NCBI GenBank assembly: GCA_016806645.1 | Contig: JACSYO010000396.1 | Coordinates: 1,257,501 to 1,321,500 of the forward strand | Source: Ophiodon elongatus | Taxonomy: Eukaryota > Chordata > Actinopteri > Perciformes > Hexagrammidae | Direction of reading: 5' to 3' | Length of the DNA stretch: 64,000 nt | In this document: in pieces, positions 1-10,239 of the stretch | Layout: every line of letters begins with the position of its first letter | How positions within the stretch are numbered: the stretch's first letter is position 1 | Position numbers and translations under genes: made by a program | Notes under the pieces: generated by a model | Told to the model about the DNA's origin: nothing | Seen by the model: the letters and a program-made list of their open reading frames with translations, nothing else | Databases searched by the model: none

Positions 1-354
1 GCTGGTTTGAGCGTCTCTATATAAACGTGTCTGTGGCTCAAGGCTCTTTCCTCCAGATATATAAGAGAGCTGCAGCCACCACAAGCAAGGCCCAGCAACT
101 TTTTATTATATGCTATATCTATGGCCTGAGAGAAACATTCATAATCATAATTGATTGTAATTGTAAATGACATAAAACTCATCTAGTGCCCTCGGGTGGT
201 GACAGGGAAGCGTGTGAGGTTATTGGAATAGGACGAGGTTTATGTGTGCCACCCAGTAAGTGGGTTAAAAAGGTCTGTATCTGGAGCCGAGGCGTCTTCA
301 GGCTGCTGGTAGGGAGCCGATCTAATCTTAGACCAGAATCAGTCCATGCCCAAC

Positions 355-420
355 AGCACCGAGCACGCTGCACACACACTGGTACTGAGCACCGAGCACG
401 CTGCACACACACTGGTACTG
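355..420. repeat. 33-bp tandem duplication (2 copies)
   Basis: The 33-bp unit beginning AGCACCGAGCACGC occurs twice head to tail with no differences (355-387 and 388-420). Short open frames across it are a by-product of the duplication. Confidence 0.9.
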
Positions 421-713
421 GAGGAATTTAATTAGCAAGGAATGGGAGAACGGAGGACATGAAGACAGAGAATGAAACAACAAGACTAAATCTGAGAGAG
501 ATTCCATGAATTCCAACATCAAGGCAATTCTTCACATTAAAAGAATGTTGTTTTTTTCTGAATGGACAGAACATCTTTTTAGAGTTGCAGAAGAAAATAA
601 TTGACATTTTGAACAGGTTTCACAAGTCGACCACATCTTAAACAAAGTGAACATCAGAGTGCACCCGATCAGACTTATTTGGTACTTTTCAGAATAACAC
701 ACAGTTCATAATT

Positions 714-830
714 CTGGGGATGCGCGATGTGCCGAAAAATCTTGGATCACAATATGGGGCATTTCATATCTTGACAACAATATGAATCACGATTTAGCAT
801 TTTGTTTTGGTTGTTCAATAAATATCTAGC
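714..830. repeat. Possible hAT-like repeat remnant
   Basis: The stretch starts GGGGATGCGCGATGTG and continues with alternating 'atcacaatatg / tatgaatcacgat' wording. That style is typical of degenerate hAT-type non-autonomous ends in fish. No partner terminus or target-site duplication was found, so the assignment rests on resemblance only. Confidence 0.3.
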
Positions 831-1004
831 CGAAATGTAACAACCACATGGTTACGTGTACTCTTGTGTGAATTCACTACATGACAAACGAAGAGTACCG
901 AGAATCTTCTCATTTAATAAAGAACGTTAGTGCAAAGTAATCAGATGACAGAATTTCATCAATGAAGGATGAATTTCTGAGTAATTTGAGTTATTATTGT
1001 ATGT

Positions 1005-1095
1005 GCTTCGCATTTCATTTACTAAATGAACATCATGCTGCATTGAAGAGGACTTACAGATACAGATGCAGACATGTTCATACCGAGGAGGGTTT
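1005..1095 (-). repeat. Partial copy of dispersed repeat A
   Basis: The segment 'ttactaaatgaacatcatgctgcattgaag' matches, in inverse orientation, the core of repeat A seen at 2200-2557 and 56150-56665, and matches 27152-27185 in the same orientation. Only about 80 bp remain recognisable. Confidence 0.55.
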
Positions 1096-1450
1096 GAACA
1101 TGAACAACATGGAACATGCATCACTGTCATGATAGATGAAGGTTGATAGAAGCAGAAAGGTCGATGTATGTAAACAGTCCTACAGATGCTGGGTTTATCC
1201 CCCAGATGTGTTCAGCGACATTGCCTTCATCAGTGCGGTGCATTTGGCAGAAGACGTGTTTTGAATAAACGCAACATTTGGGAGGAGATTAGCTCGGTGT
1301 TTCAATCTGCTCAGATTGCGTATGCCTCCACAGGTCTGCTCCTCGCTGTGCGTATGCCGCCTGAATATGAAAGTTATTCAGCTCGTCTGATGCAATCTGT
1401 TTTCCACGGCTACATTTTAGTTTTATCCGTGAAAAATATCCCTCCATTCG

Positions 1451-1500
1451 CCTCCAGCAGCCTCCAGCAGCCTCCAGCAGCCTCCAGCAGCCTCCAGCAG
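1451..1500. repeat. 10-bp tandem repeat, 5 copies
   Basis: CCTCCAGCAG is repeated five times without change. It makes serine/alanine-rich open frames on both strands that are not evidence of a gene. Confidence 0.95.
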
Positions 1501-2199
1501 CCTCACCTTTTTTAACCCGCGGTTCTTCTCTAGCTTCCCTCTTTAAAGCCCATGGCGATAATGAACCCAACCTGTGGGAGTGGCAGCTTTACATTGAATC
1601 ATTTATACTCTTATACTTTAAAATGCATGCTGTTTAGTCAGACAGGCTGACTGAAGTGGAATGAACTATATAAGCTGTTGTGCTGCAGCGACAAGGGCCC
1701 CTCAATTCTGAGAAATATTCCATTTGAGTCATTAAAATAATGGAACGCATTTCAACCTTTTTCAATAAAAGCAAAAGAATGAACTCTTTCTCAAATGGTA
1801 AAATGTCACTAGGTTTAGACGGAAGAAAAAATACAAAACAAACAAGATTTGCAGGGGCTAAGGGAAGCTTCTTCTGGTGGCTTTTAGTCTGAGCTGTTCC
1901 TAGGCAACAGCATCTCCAACTTGTTTGAGAAGTAAAGTAATTTTCATCCCCAGGTTGACGGAGGCTGTGCCAAAGCAAAGTCTCCACATCTGAGCACTGC
2001 ACACTTTGCACTTGTACTGCGCTCCTTAAATAAAACTCTGGAACTGAATACAGCTTCCCATGCAAAAGCACAGCCAACAACCCTGAAGCTGAATGACGGG
2101 GCACACAGTGGCTTTCCAGTCTGAGTTGTACCAAATTAAATTAAATTCTGTCTTCAGTCGTGACAGCCCAACTAATGTTCCTATTCAAAGTCCACATCC

Positions 2200-2960
2200 A
2201 GCCAGGTACAGTCCAGATGGCCAGCTGCCTATTTTACTGACCACCAGGGGGCGACTCCTCTGGTTGTATAGAAGTCTATAGAAAATGACTCTACTTCTCT
2301 CTTGATTTATTCCCTCAGTAAACATTGTAAACATGAGTTTATGGTTCGATCTCTAGTTTCAAGTCTTCTTCAATACAGCATGATGTTCATTTAGTAAGTT
2401 ATGGTCCATTTAGAGTCAAATAGACCATAAAGAGGAGTATGCTTTAGGGCGGGGCTACTGTGATTGACAGGTCTCCACCACAGCGCTGTCCGGTCTGGGA
2501 GTTGTCTGTGTTCTCATCTTACAAGTTTCACTTCATGAAACTTCATGAAAGTGAAAGCTAGGGTTGGTAATCTTCTTCTTCATGAAATGTTGTGATATAT
2601 TTATTGAAATCCTCATGACATCCTGACACAATCAACGAGTCAAATGCTCTGACAACAAACTCCGGTATTGTTGCTTTTGTAACTTTTGCAGCTAGCGCTG
2701 CTAGCTGCTCTCATTGGGAAAGAGCTGGAACACTGAGCTGGATTTTAAGGTTGGATCATTTATTTTAAATCTATCGTACTCTTTCTAGTTTCTAGTCAAG
2801 ATTACCAACCCTAGCATTATTTGTAACACTTTGGTTGCCTTAAAATGTCTTATTCAGTTGTGCTTAGTTCCATCCTCTCATGACACTTCTGGTTGCAAAA
2901 AAACAAGATGGAGACGGCCAAAAAACGAGATGGCAACTGACAAAATACCTAAAATTGAGG
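2200..2960 (+). repeat. Dispersed repeat A, copy 1 (interrupted)
   Basis: The block from about 2228 ('accaccagggggcgactcc') through 2467 is nearly identical to 56255-56475 and to the reverse complement of 27119-27300. The same family resumes near 2890-2960 (GATGGAGACGGCC followed by 'gaggcttcaaaacatcagtcc'), matching 56565-56625. The interruption at 2558-2814 is a separate TIR element. The family is a mid-copy percomorph-type interspersed repeat of unknown class, and no protein is encoded. Confidence 0.75.
2558..2814. mobile_element. Small TIR element (MITE) nested in repeat A
   Basis: The 257-bp insert is bounded by perfect 17-bp terminal inverted repeats: CTAGGGTTGGTAATCTT at 2558-2574 and its complement at 2798-2814. 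It has no coding capacity. It interrupts repeat A, so it is the younger insertion. The terminal wording resembles a widespread fish MITE. The superfamily is not assigned because the target-site duplication is ambiguous; CTAG or TA could be part of it. Confidence 0.8.
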
Positions 2961-3008
2961 CTTCAAAACATCAGTCCAGTGTTGAGCGAGCTCTCCTCTT
3001 GTTTCCAG

Positions 3009-3230
3009 ATCGAAGCCTGCAGCAAGGAGGCCGAGAAGATCGATTCCCTCATCAACTACGCCAGCCCCACGCTGGTCTCCCACGTCCCCCTCTCTGCATT
3101 CCTGGCGTCCGAGATCAAGACCTCCTACATCCGCTCGTCCGGGGGCGCTCCGCCCTCACCCATGCCCCCGGGCCTGTGCTTCCTCCTGGGGCTCCTCATC
3201 GCTGCAGCCCCTGTCCTCCACCAGGTTTAA
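3009..3230 (+). CDS. Terminal exon of a GPI-anchored protein (RECK-like, tentative)
   Basis: The exon begins after a good acceptor (CTCTTGTTTCCAG ending at 3008) in phase 0 and stops at TAA 3228-3230, encoding 73 C-terminal residues. The part after the acceptor reads IEACSKEAEKIDSLIN, then SPTLVSHVPLSAFLASEIK, a small-residue SSGGAPPS region and a final hydrophobic run (LCFLLGLLIAAAPVL) ending HQV. A small-residue cleavage zone followed by a hydrophobic tail with no cytoplasmic charge is the pattern of a GPI-attachment signal. The 'SPTL-SHVPLSA' wording reminds me of the C-terminus of RECK, the GPI-anchored metalloprotease inhibitor and Wnt7 co-receptor, but this is from memory and unchecked. 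GC content is well above the flanking DNA. Upstream exons lie outside the window or were not recognised. The exon is well supported; its identity is not. Confidence 0.7.
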   Translation: MEACSKEAEKIDSLINYASPTLVSHVPLSAFLASEIKTSYIRSSGGAPPSPMPPGLCFLLGLLIAAAPVLHQV

Positions 3231-3450
3231 GTGCTTTTTATTTCCCACCCACCCGACCCCTCCCCCATGAGGTGAGTGTGTGTTGGGGCGGTCATGGGGC
3301 AAGAAGAAGCGTTGGCGACAATCATTCCTATTGACTCACCTGCGTGTCAAACAATCAAGGGGTCGGGAAAAGCTCTTATTGTGGAAAGCTTTTGTATGAA
3401 CAGTGTTATTCAGTGGCTGGGATACTCACTGGGTTTCCCCTCCAGTGAAG

Positions 3451-3454
3451 TGTG

Positions 3455-3530
<76 letters not shown>
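3451..3530. repeat. (TG)n microsatellite
   Basis: About 80 bp of TG, interrupted once by CG, lies only 220 bp after the stop codon of the RECK-like exon. Confidence 0.98.
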
Positions 3531-3531
<1 letters not shown>

Positions 3532-3643
3532 CCTTTAAGAAGCTTTTGACTTCATACCAGCAGTGTTTATCCATTAGTCCCAGCAGCAGGCTCTCCTCTG
3601 AAAGCTGTTAAGCGTGGATGTAAATTTCATGACTCACTCTGTC

Positions 3644-3644
<1 letters not shown>

Positions 3645-3727
<83 letters not shown>

Positions 3728-3749
3728 GCGTGTGCGTGTGTGTGTGTGT
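3645..3749. repeat. (TG)n microsatellite
   Basis: About 105 bp of TG with a few TGCG variants at the right end. It is separated from the previous array by about 115 bp. Confidence 0.98.
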
Positions 3750-5152
3750 CCGATTGGGAATTCAGACACAGATGACAAAACATCCCTGTCTGGCAGCACA
3801 TCTGTCTGACAAATTGCCCGAAAATTCCCATCCGCCACACACACTCTCTCACAGGCACTCACACACAAAGATTGGTGTCGGTCGACCCCGGGCTCCTCTG
3901 CTCCGTGTGTCTAGGTATTAGATGGAGCCTGATCAGCATTATTAACGTGACGCTGGTCAAGGTGCATGTCCATGGACCGAGTGTTTTCAAACCTCTAACC
4001 TCAGCAGTGTTAGTGCCATGCTCATGGGCTGAGCCAGCCTCCAAAGTCGGTCGTAACTACTGACCAAACAAAGTGCCGGAAAGTCAATCAAAAAGTTTAA
4101 ATATTGAGGGAGCTGGTGATCCAGGACCTGTATGGGTTACATGTCACGGTTTTACCCGATGACATGAAGCTTTTCTCCGAAAACGAACCTGGTAACACTT
4201 TCTCTGATGTGGTGCTCACGAAGGATCCTCAGAACACGATGCATTGTTCACAATGTGAGGAATGTAGCTCTGAAAATGGAAAGGGATGAATGCTAAATGG
4301 AGCACCCGTATAATGCTGCACCCGCAGCAGGGTGAGTGCCGTGTTCTCGGTCCGTCACAATAGGTGCCGTGGTGTATTGGGCGACCGTTATCCACAGTTA
4401 GGAGGTGTAACGACGAGTATAGCAGGAGAGAAAGGACAAAGAGTGGTTGGGAGGAGTCAAACAAACACAGGACTTTCACTCAGGAGGCCACTGTTCACGT
4501 CATGTGTGAATCTAAACAACGTAATGGTGTTACGTAACACGGTTAGTGTTCACTGCGACGGATCACCCATTTCCCCCTTCACAACTCTAAAAGTTGATTT
4601 ATAGCGTTCTGAAATGAACTGGAACCAATCGCTGTCTCCGTTTAATGTTTGACTGCATGCTTTGGAAAAATGGTCGACAGGAATGCTAAGTGCCTGATTT
4701 GTCGACACCAATTTAGTGATACACTTTCACAAAATCAGAGGACCTGCAGGAGAAAGATTTTCTTTCTTTTTTTAAGGAAAAAAGGAACAGTCAACATGAG
4801 ATATCCTGACTTTTAGAGCCTTAGTATCGGATGCTAGAATTCCCATAATTCAACTTGATAGACTTTTTAATTCGATTCTTGTTGTCGGATAAACGCCAGC
4901 CTCTTATGGTAATGGAATCTTACTCTCCAAGCCCAAGCTGAGAAAACCCTGATGACATCACTCTGACATCATCAGGTTTATTCCCCAAGAGCCACAAAAC
5001 ATATTTCACAAACCTCGTAGTGCTCCCCCTGACTAGTAAAGTGGAGTAATGTCTCTTTAAAGGTGCCAGATCCTTGTATTTCTTTATATGTGTTGGCCGT
5101 CAGTAGGTGACAAGGACATCCGTGTTGTGAGTGTTACAGGAACACTGTGCTG

Positions 5153-5199
5153 GAGTATCTTCTGAGTATCTTCTGAGTATCTTCTGAGTATCTTCTGAG
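5153..5199. repeat. 11-bp tandem repeat, about 4 copies
   Basis: The unit GAGTATCTTCT is repeated four times with no mismatches. Confidence 0.9.
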
Positions 5200-5699
5200 C
5201 ACCCGCAGTGATAAGGTGCTACCAGGACGTTCCCCAGCAGCCAAGCCTGGACCACCGCTCCCTTTGAGGCCAGTAGCTCTGAAGCGCATTAAAAGGGACG
5301 CTTCCTGTCTGTACATACGAACTAGAAGCCATTTAATTACAGAAGGACAATCAGCTAGTCGCTACCCACAATCCACTTTGGGTAGAGAAGATTTTCCACA
5401 GTATGCCTCGCGTATAGTGTCTTATATGAAGTAATAATGAAAAATGCAATAACTTTATATTTGTTAAGAAGTGTCTCTATATTTGATGTGTTTCTGATGA
5501 TGATCACCTATGTGCCATGTTTTTGTTTTTTAAGCAAATAGCTGTTATTCTTTATTGCATGATGACAATTATGAAGTGTTTTTTACTCCAGAATGTACTA
5601 CAGTGTGTGTTGTCCTGTTTGTCTATCTGCCTGTACAGCACAATGTGTCCCCCTCTCTAACAGTATTACTGTGCTAGGCAGCTCTGTAGCGGAGAATTT

Positions 5700-5700
5700 G

Positions 5701-5729
<29 letters not shown>
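5700..5729. repeat. (ATT)n microsatellite
   Basis: Nine to ten copies of TAT/ATT. Confidence 0.95.
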
Positions 5730-5731
<2 letters not shown>

Positions 5732-5929
5732 ATGGTTATTGTTACGTTTTATGTCCTTTAGAGCCAACATGAATTTGGTTACTTTTCGAGACTTTGTGTG
5801 TCTTCAGTGTTTGATTAGATTTTATGTCGCACGAGAAAAACTTGCCTAAAGTTGTAAAAGTAAAAGTTTTCTGCTCCTGATGAATTTTTTCTCAGATGAA
5901 ATAATAGTTCAGCATTTTCGTGAAAAGTT

Positions 5930-6705
5930 CTTTCTCTCTGAGAGTGAGAAGACAAGATTCATAGAAAGAAATATCTAATGTGTGTGCGTTAAGTGCAGAG
6001 CTGGTGTCTGATGTGCTTAGCTTAGCTTAGCTTAGCTTAGCTTAGCTTAGCTTACACACTGGAAGCAGGGGGAAACAGCTAGCCTGGCTCTGTCCAAAGT
6101 TCTCACTTCTAAAGCTTACTAATGAATACCCCGTATCTAGAGAAATGGGGAAAAAAAGGCAATTTGTGGTTTTAGAGGGGAGGCGTTTTGGAGCTATATC
6201 TTGGCTAACAGCTAGCTAGCTAACTAACATTAGCTCCGGCGATTGCTTTCAAAATTTGCATGTCATTCTCATGTTTTCATGTCTGCGGCTAACTCGCATG
6301 AGGATGACCAACCTGCAAAAGTGTCTTGACTATGAATTTGATGGTTACTTACATGATATCATGGTAATGAGGTGCTCTGTAAGGAGTCCAAAAAGACGGC
6401 TAAAGCTACATGCACCAGACAAAACGTCAAGTGCATTGTTCTTGTGTCACATGGGAGAGGAAATAAATGTAATATATTATTTCTTTATAACATCTGTTCA
6501 GACCCTCCAAACTCTTATTAATGGCTTCAGGTGAGCTTTAGAGGTGTATTCTTTTACTTTGAACAAAGCCAGGCTAGCTGTTTCCAGTCTTTATGCTAAG
6601 CTAAGCTGCATGTGTCCTGTCTACAGCTCCACATTTAACACACAGACATGAGGTTGATATCTATCTTCTCACGTCATCTCTCAGGTAGAAATCTAATCAG
6701 ACTTT
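5930..6705. mobile_element. Fold-back non-autonomous element (repeat F)
   Basis: The left part (about 5930-6110) contains GAGAGTGAGAAGAC, a GCTTA array and 'aaacagctagcctggctctgtccaaag'. The right part (about 6525-6700) is its reverse complement: 'gccaggctagctgtttccag', 'atgctaagctaagct', and 'atcttctcacgtcatctctcag'. The arms are roughly 180 bp each with moderate divergence, around an AT-rich centre. This matches a common fish fold-back repeat. A 92-residue open frame in the middle (6256-6534) is not coding by any recognisable feature. Confidence 0.65.
6015..6054. repeat. (GCTTA)n pentanucleotide array
   Basis: Eight copies of GCTTA lie inside the left arm of the fold-back element. The right arm keeps only two copies, so the array expanded after insertion. 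Confidence 0.95.
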
Positions 6706-6999
6706 ACCCAAATGTTATACTATTAATTGTTCATGTTTCACAGCCAACATGGTGGCCCTCTGGAAGCTGAGAACAGTTGGCAGGAAGCTCAAGTCTCTTG
6801 TCTTTCAATATGATGCAAATGCAGAGTTGTGGAGTTTAACTAAAGCAATCAGCCGTCCTGAGCATCTGAACCCTGGAGCAGGCCGGAGGAGGGGGTTTCT
6901 ATAATGATAACATGTCTGTTTTTCACTTATATCATGTTTGATTCCTCTTACCAAATTGTCTAAAGACTTCCTGAGTGTTCTTTTCTTTACATCATCACT

Positions 7000-7475
7000 G
7001 TGTTTGACTGAGTGCCATGAATTTAAAAAAAAAAAGAAAAATTGAAGAATGTCAACAGGATGCATATTTCATGAAATATAAAAAAGAAAAGCAATACCAC
7101 AACCAAGAGAGTGTTTTTACTGTGTGTACAATCACAAACTTCTGCGAGACACTTTCAGGCAGTCACACGAGCTCAGCTCAGCATTCAACCCCCGGGACCC
7201 AAACATGGAGCCTCACTACTAGAAAAAACCCAAAGATGGCATTAGTCTTTTCAATCACGCTCATTGTTGAAGCTTCTGGTGCAACATAAACAATGTCAGT
7301 AATTGTATTTCCAGACGAGCCTGCTCCGATGTATTATTAATTAGAAAAGTTACCAAAACTTCTCAAAACTTTTCAAAATATAAGGTATGTGAACACAAAG
7401 TGTGCTAGAGGACCAAGACATTAATCTTTAATCCACCGAGATACAAATACAAGCCGGGAGTTATGTTCTCTCTAG

Positions 7476-7506
<31 letters not shown>

Positions 7507-8500
7507 GTTCTCAGATGAGTACCTGAAGAGAATGATCAATGATGGAACCAATCAGGTGAAAATCTAGTCTCCGCTGCGGATAACCAGAAGAATACAGAGG
7601 TAGTGGAAAACAAACTTGATGGATCTTTTTAAGAACCTGGTTATTTCCAATATTGTATTTATATCTTATACTGTGCTGTATTTTAACCTAATTGTTCCTC
7701 ACTTTCGGACCTTTTCCAGGTGTACCAGTGGATTTAAAGTCAGTTAACAGCATGCTGACAACTAGAGGTAATCAAGTTCTGCTATGTGTGTGTCTTTAAA
7801 ACGTTCTCTATACGATAGTCAGAGCATTAATAGAGCGGTAAACATATGAATATATGTGGTGGAGTAATGCAGAGAGAAGGAAATTATTCTCCATCTCTGA
7901 GTGTTTTATTCCTTCAATGTGGTGTGTTTATATAAGCCGCTCTGCACTGCGCTAATATAGCATTTCTGGTTTTGAGGTATCGACTGAAATACGTAGTACC
8001 GATAAGTTTTCCAGTCAAATGATCCCCACCACTGATGCTTTCTCTGCCCTGATGTAGGAAAATAAATTTGGTAATTGTATGATTTTTGCTCGCAGCCAAT
8101 CACCAGAAGCATTCTTTGATTTGATGTGACGTGTGATTGGCCCACTACCGCAGCAGCTATAACCCATACCAGACGGGATTTCCTTCCTTTCACAGATCTG
8201 AATTATGGTAGTAATCTATATGCAGGACAATATAGGTCCTGCATATAGTATCCTTATATGTTAAAGCCTCATGTCTCATCTCATGTCTCATTCACACTTA
8301 CAAACAACAAACATCTCAAGGCTTCACTGTCATGGAGACATTCCGGAGCTGGTCAATAAGTTCGATAACATTTAGTTGAGCCAATACAGCCAAATATCTC
8401 ACCATATTAGTTCATATTTAGTGTGTGCATGTGTAAGTCCTGTCTCGGTCTCCTCTCTAGTCAACTCTTGGATTTAAATCAACTTCTGCCACTACGAAAC
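7000..8500. other. Unannotated non-coding DNA
   Basis: AT-rich sequence with a short CT/CA run at 7475-7506. No exon, RNA gene or clear repeat boundary was recognised. Confidence 0.4.
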
Positions 8501-8511
8501 ATGGCGACAGC

Positions 8512-8694
8512 TGAGCCGGCGGCTAGCAGCTAACGGTGCTAATTGCGTCAACAGCGCTAGCGTTAGCAACAACGCTGACAGGGCTAACAGTTTTAACCTG
8601 GGCGTTCTAGGCTTCCATGTTAACGTGAGGACTTCCGCCCCCTTAGTTAACACCGTTAGCTCTGACAGGACGTTAGCTGCGAGCCGCCGGCTCA
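8512..8694. repeat. Imperfect palindrome with 24-bp arms
   Basis: The left arm 8512-8535 and right arm 8671-8694 are reverse complements at 23 of 24 positions (TGAGCCGGCGGCT at the outer end). The 135-bp loop is dense in GCTAAC/GTTAGC words in both orientations. It may be a small fold-back element. No target duplication was seen. Confidence 0.75.
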
Positions 8695-8789
8695 GTGAGC
8701 TGTGGAGAAGCAATGGAAATGCTCTGTATTTCGAATTAAGTGCCTTTAATTGTGGCCAAATTATGACACAAAAATGGTTTCTTTCTTTC

Positions 8790-8905
8790 CTAAAATGAAA
8801 TGAGATGATCAATATCACTCTCATGTCAGTGCATTAAGTCTGGAGCTGGAGCTGGGAGGCAATTAACTTAGTTAAGCTTAGCTTAGCATAGAGTGACAAA
8901 CAAAG
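8790..8905. repeat. Partial copy of fold-back repeat F
   Basis: The segment reads 'cactctcatgtcagtgcattaagtctggagctgg', then AGCTTAGCTTAGCATAGAG, matching the arm pattern of the element at 5930-6705. Only one arm is present. Confidence 0.45.
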
Positions 8906-9178
8906 ACAAATTTGTGGAGACATACGCGCTGAACTATGAACAATGACTTCCTGGAGTCGTGTCATCGCCGTGAGGCAACCAGTGAAGACGCTGCACAAGA
9001 TTGTTCGGCAGATAAATCAACTTTTTAAAACTTTTTGTGTTTCCTGTTTTATTTTGAAAGTTAAACTCTCTTTGCGTCATGTTTATTGTTACTCAATCAG
9101 GCCCCTCCCTGATTTGTTTTACCTGTGTGTAATCACACTGCTCTCCTTGACTATTTAGTCTGTGTCTTCCCCCTGTTT

Positions 9179-10017
9179 CACTGGGTACATCCCAAGTCTC
9201 TTAATTGTCATCTCCTCGCTCCTCGCTTGAACAGGAAGTTGTTCTGAGCCGCCATATTGATGGCCGTCCCAGAGCTCGGATTTCTGCTCTGAGGATCGAA
9301 GAGCGAGGAGCGAGTAGGGATCTCTGAGGAGCCATGAGTGAGGATCCACGAGAGCAGGGTTCCAGGAAGTGTTTTAATGGCCGACACGCTCCCTTATTGT
9401 TCATCAGTTATTTGATTGGACGCTGCAACTGATCGGACTGATCACTGGAGTTTCATACCAGAGTGAAGACAGATCACAGATTAAACTCCAGTTTTGTATT
9501 TGATTTGTTGAAGAATTCATAAATAATATAAACGCATTCTGCCGGTAGGAATCGATCGTGTGCTTATAAGCAGAACACAGAACACAGTATAAATACTCAC
9601 TGCAGTTTGTTTAACAGGTAACAGGTTACAGAGAGAAAACACCTCTACTCTGACAGTGATGATAACTGTCTTTATTAGTATTAGTACAGTGATGATAACT
9701 GTTTTTATTAGTATTAGTACAGTGATGATAACTGTCTTTATTAGTATTAGTACAGTGATGATAACTGTGTCTTTATTAGTATTAATACAGTGATCATGTG
9801 TACAGACACAAACTCCATCAAAAGTCTCTCCAGCTGTTAAAGTGACTGACAGCTGATCCAGATGTGATCAGAAACAGACGTCGCTTCACGTGACGCTCCG
9901 GAGGAAAACGTTTCATTTGTCTTAAAACCCATTTCCTCGTTCCCTCTCTCCTCGCATGGAGGAGGGGCGAGTGAGGGAAACGGGGATGCAGTTAAGAGAC
10001 TTGGGATGTACCCAGTG
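9179..10017. mobile_element. TIR element of about 840 bp, non-autonomous
   Basis: The terminal inverted repeats are CACTGGGTACATCCCAAG on the left (from about 9179) and the complement ending CTTGGGATGTACCCAGTG at 10017, matching over about 26 bp with a difference only at the inner end. The interior holds 'ctcctcgctcctcg' and its complement plus a four-copy minisatellite, and no transposase. The target-site duplication is unclear: flanks are TTTCA on the left and TCATC on the right, which could hint at a TCA duplication. Confidence 0.85.
9653..9795. repeat. 34-36-bp minisatellite, about 4 copies
   Basis: The unit starting AGTGATGATAACTGT and ending TTAGTATTAGTAC is repeated about four times with small length changes. 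It lies inside the 9179-10017 TIR element. Confidence 0.9.
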
Positions 10018-10239
10018 TCATCGCTCCTTGTGAGTAATATTTCACCCACTTTTCCCTTTGTGATAGTTTTTATCCCAGTGAGTTTCTGGTTTATTTGTTG
10101 TGACCGACCTCTGTAGATTTGCTTTTCTGATACCTGCCTTCTGGACCAGCTGCATTTGGGGACTCTGCTTTTGTTATTAAATCATTGAGCTTTGGTTTGG
10201 GTCCAAACCTGTTATTGTGTAAACCTGACAGAGGGCAAG

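Larger units (their letters stand above)
1..2199. other. Non-coding left flank
   Basis: No convincing exon is visible on either strand. Presumably this is intron of the gene whose last exon lies at 3009-3230. It contains an exact 33-bp tandem duplication at 355-420, a hAT-like AT-rich remnant near 714-830, a partial copy of dispersed repeat A at about 1005-1095 and a 10-bp tandem repeat at 1451-1500. The rest looks like ordinary unique intronic DNA. Confidence 0.5.
3231..5900 (+). other. Presumed 3' UTR and downstream flank
   Basis: Nothing coding was recognised. The first part is presumably 3' UTR of the gene ending at 3230. No canonical AATAAA that I trust was found before the repeats, so the transcript end is unknown. 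The stretch holds two long TG arrays, an 11-bp tandem repeat and an ATT array. Confidence 0.4.

Noticed and set aside
3276..3921. Cys-Val and Thr-His repeat frames
   Set aside because: Translations of TG/CA microsatellites. The same applies to similar frames at 37.3, 46.2, 50.3, 51.8, 57.9 and 62.0 kb.
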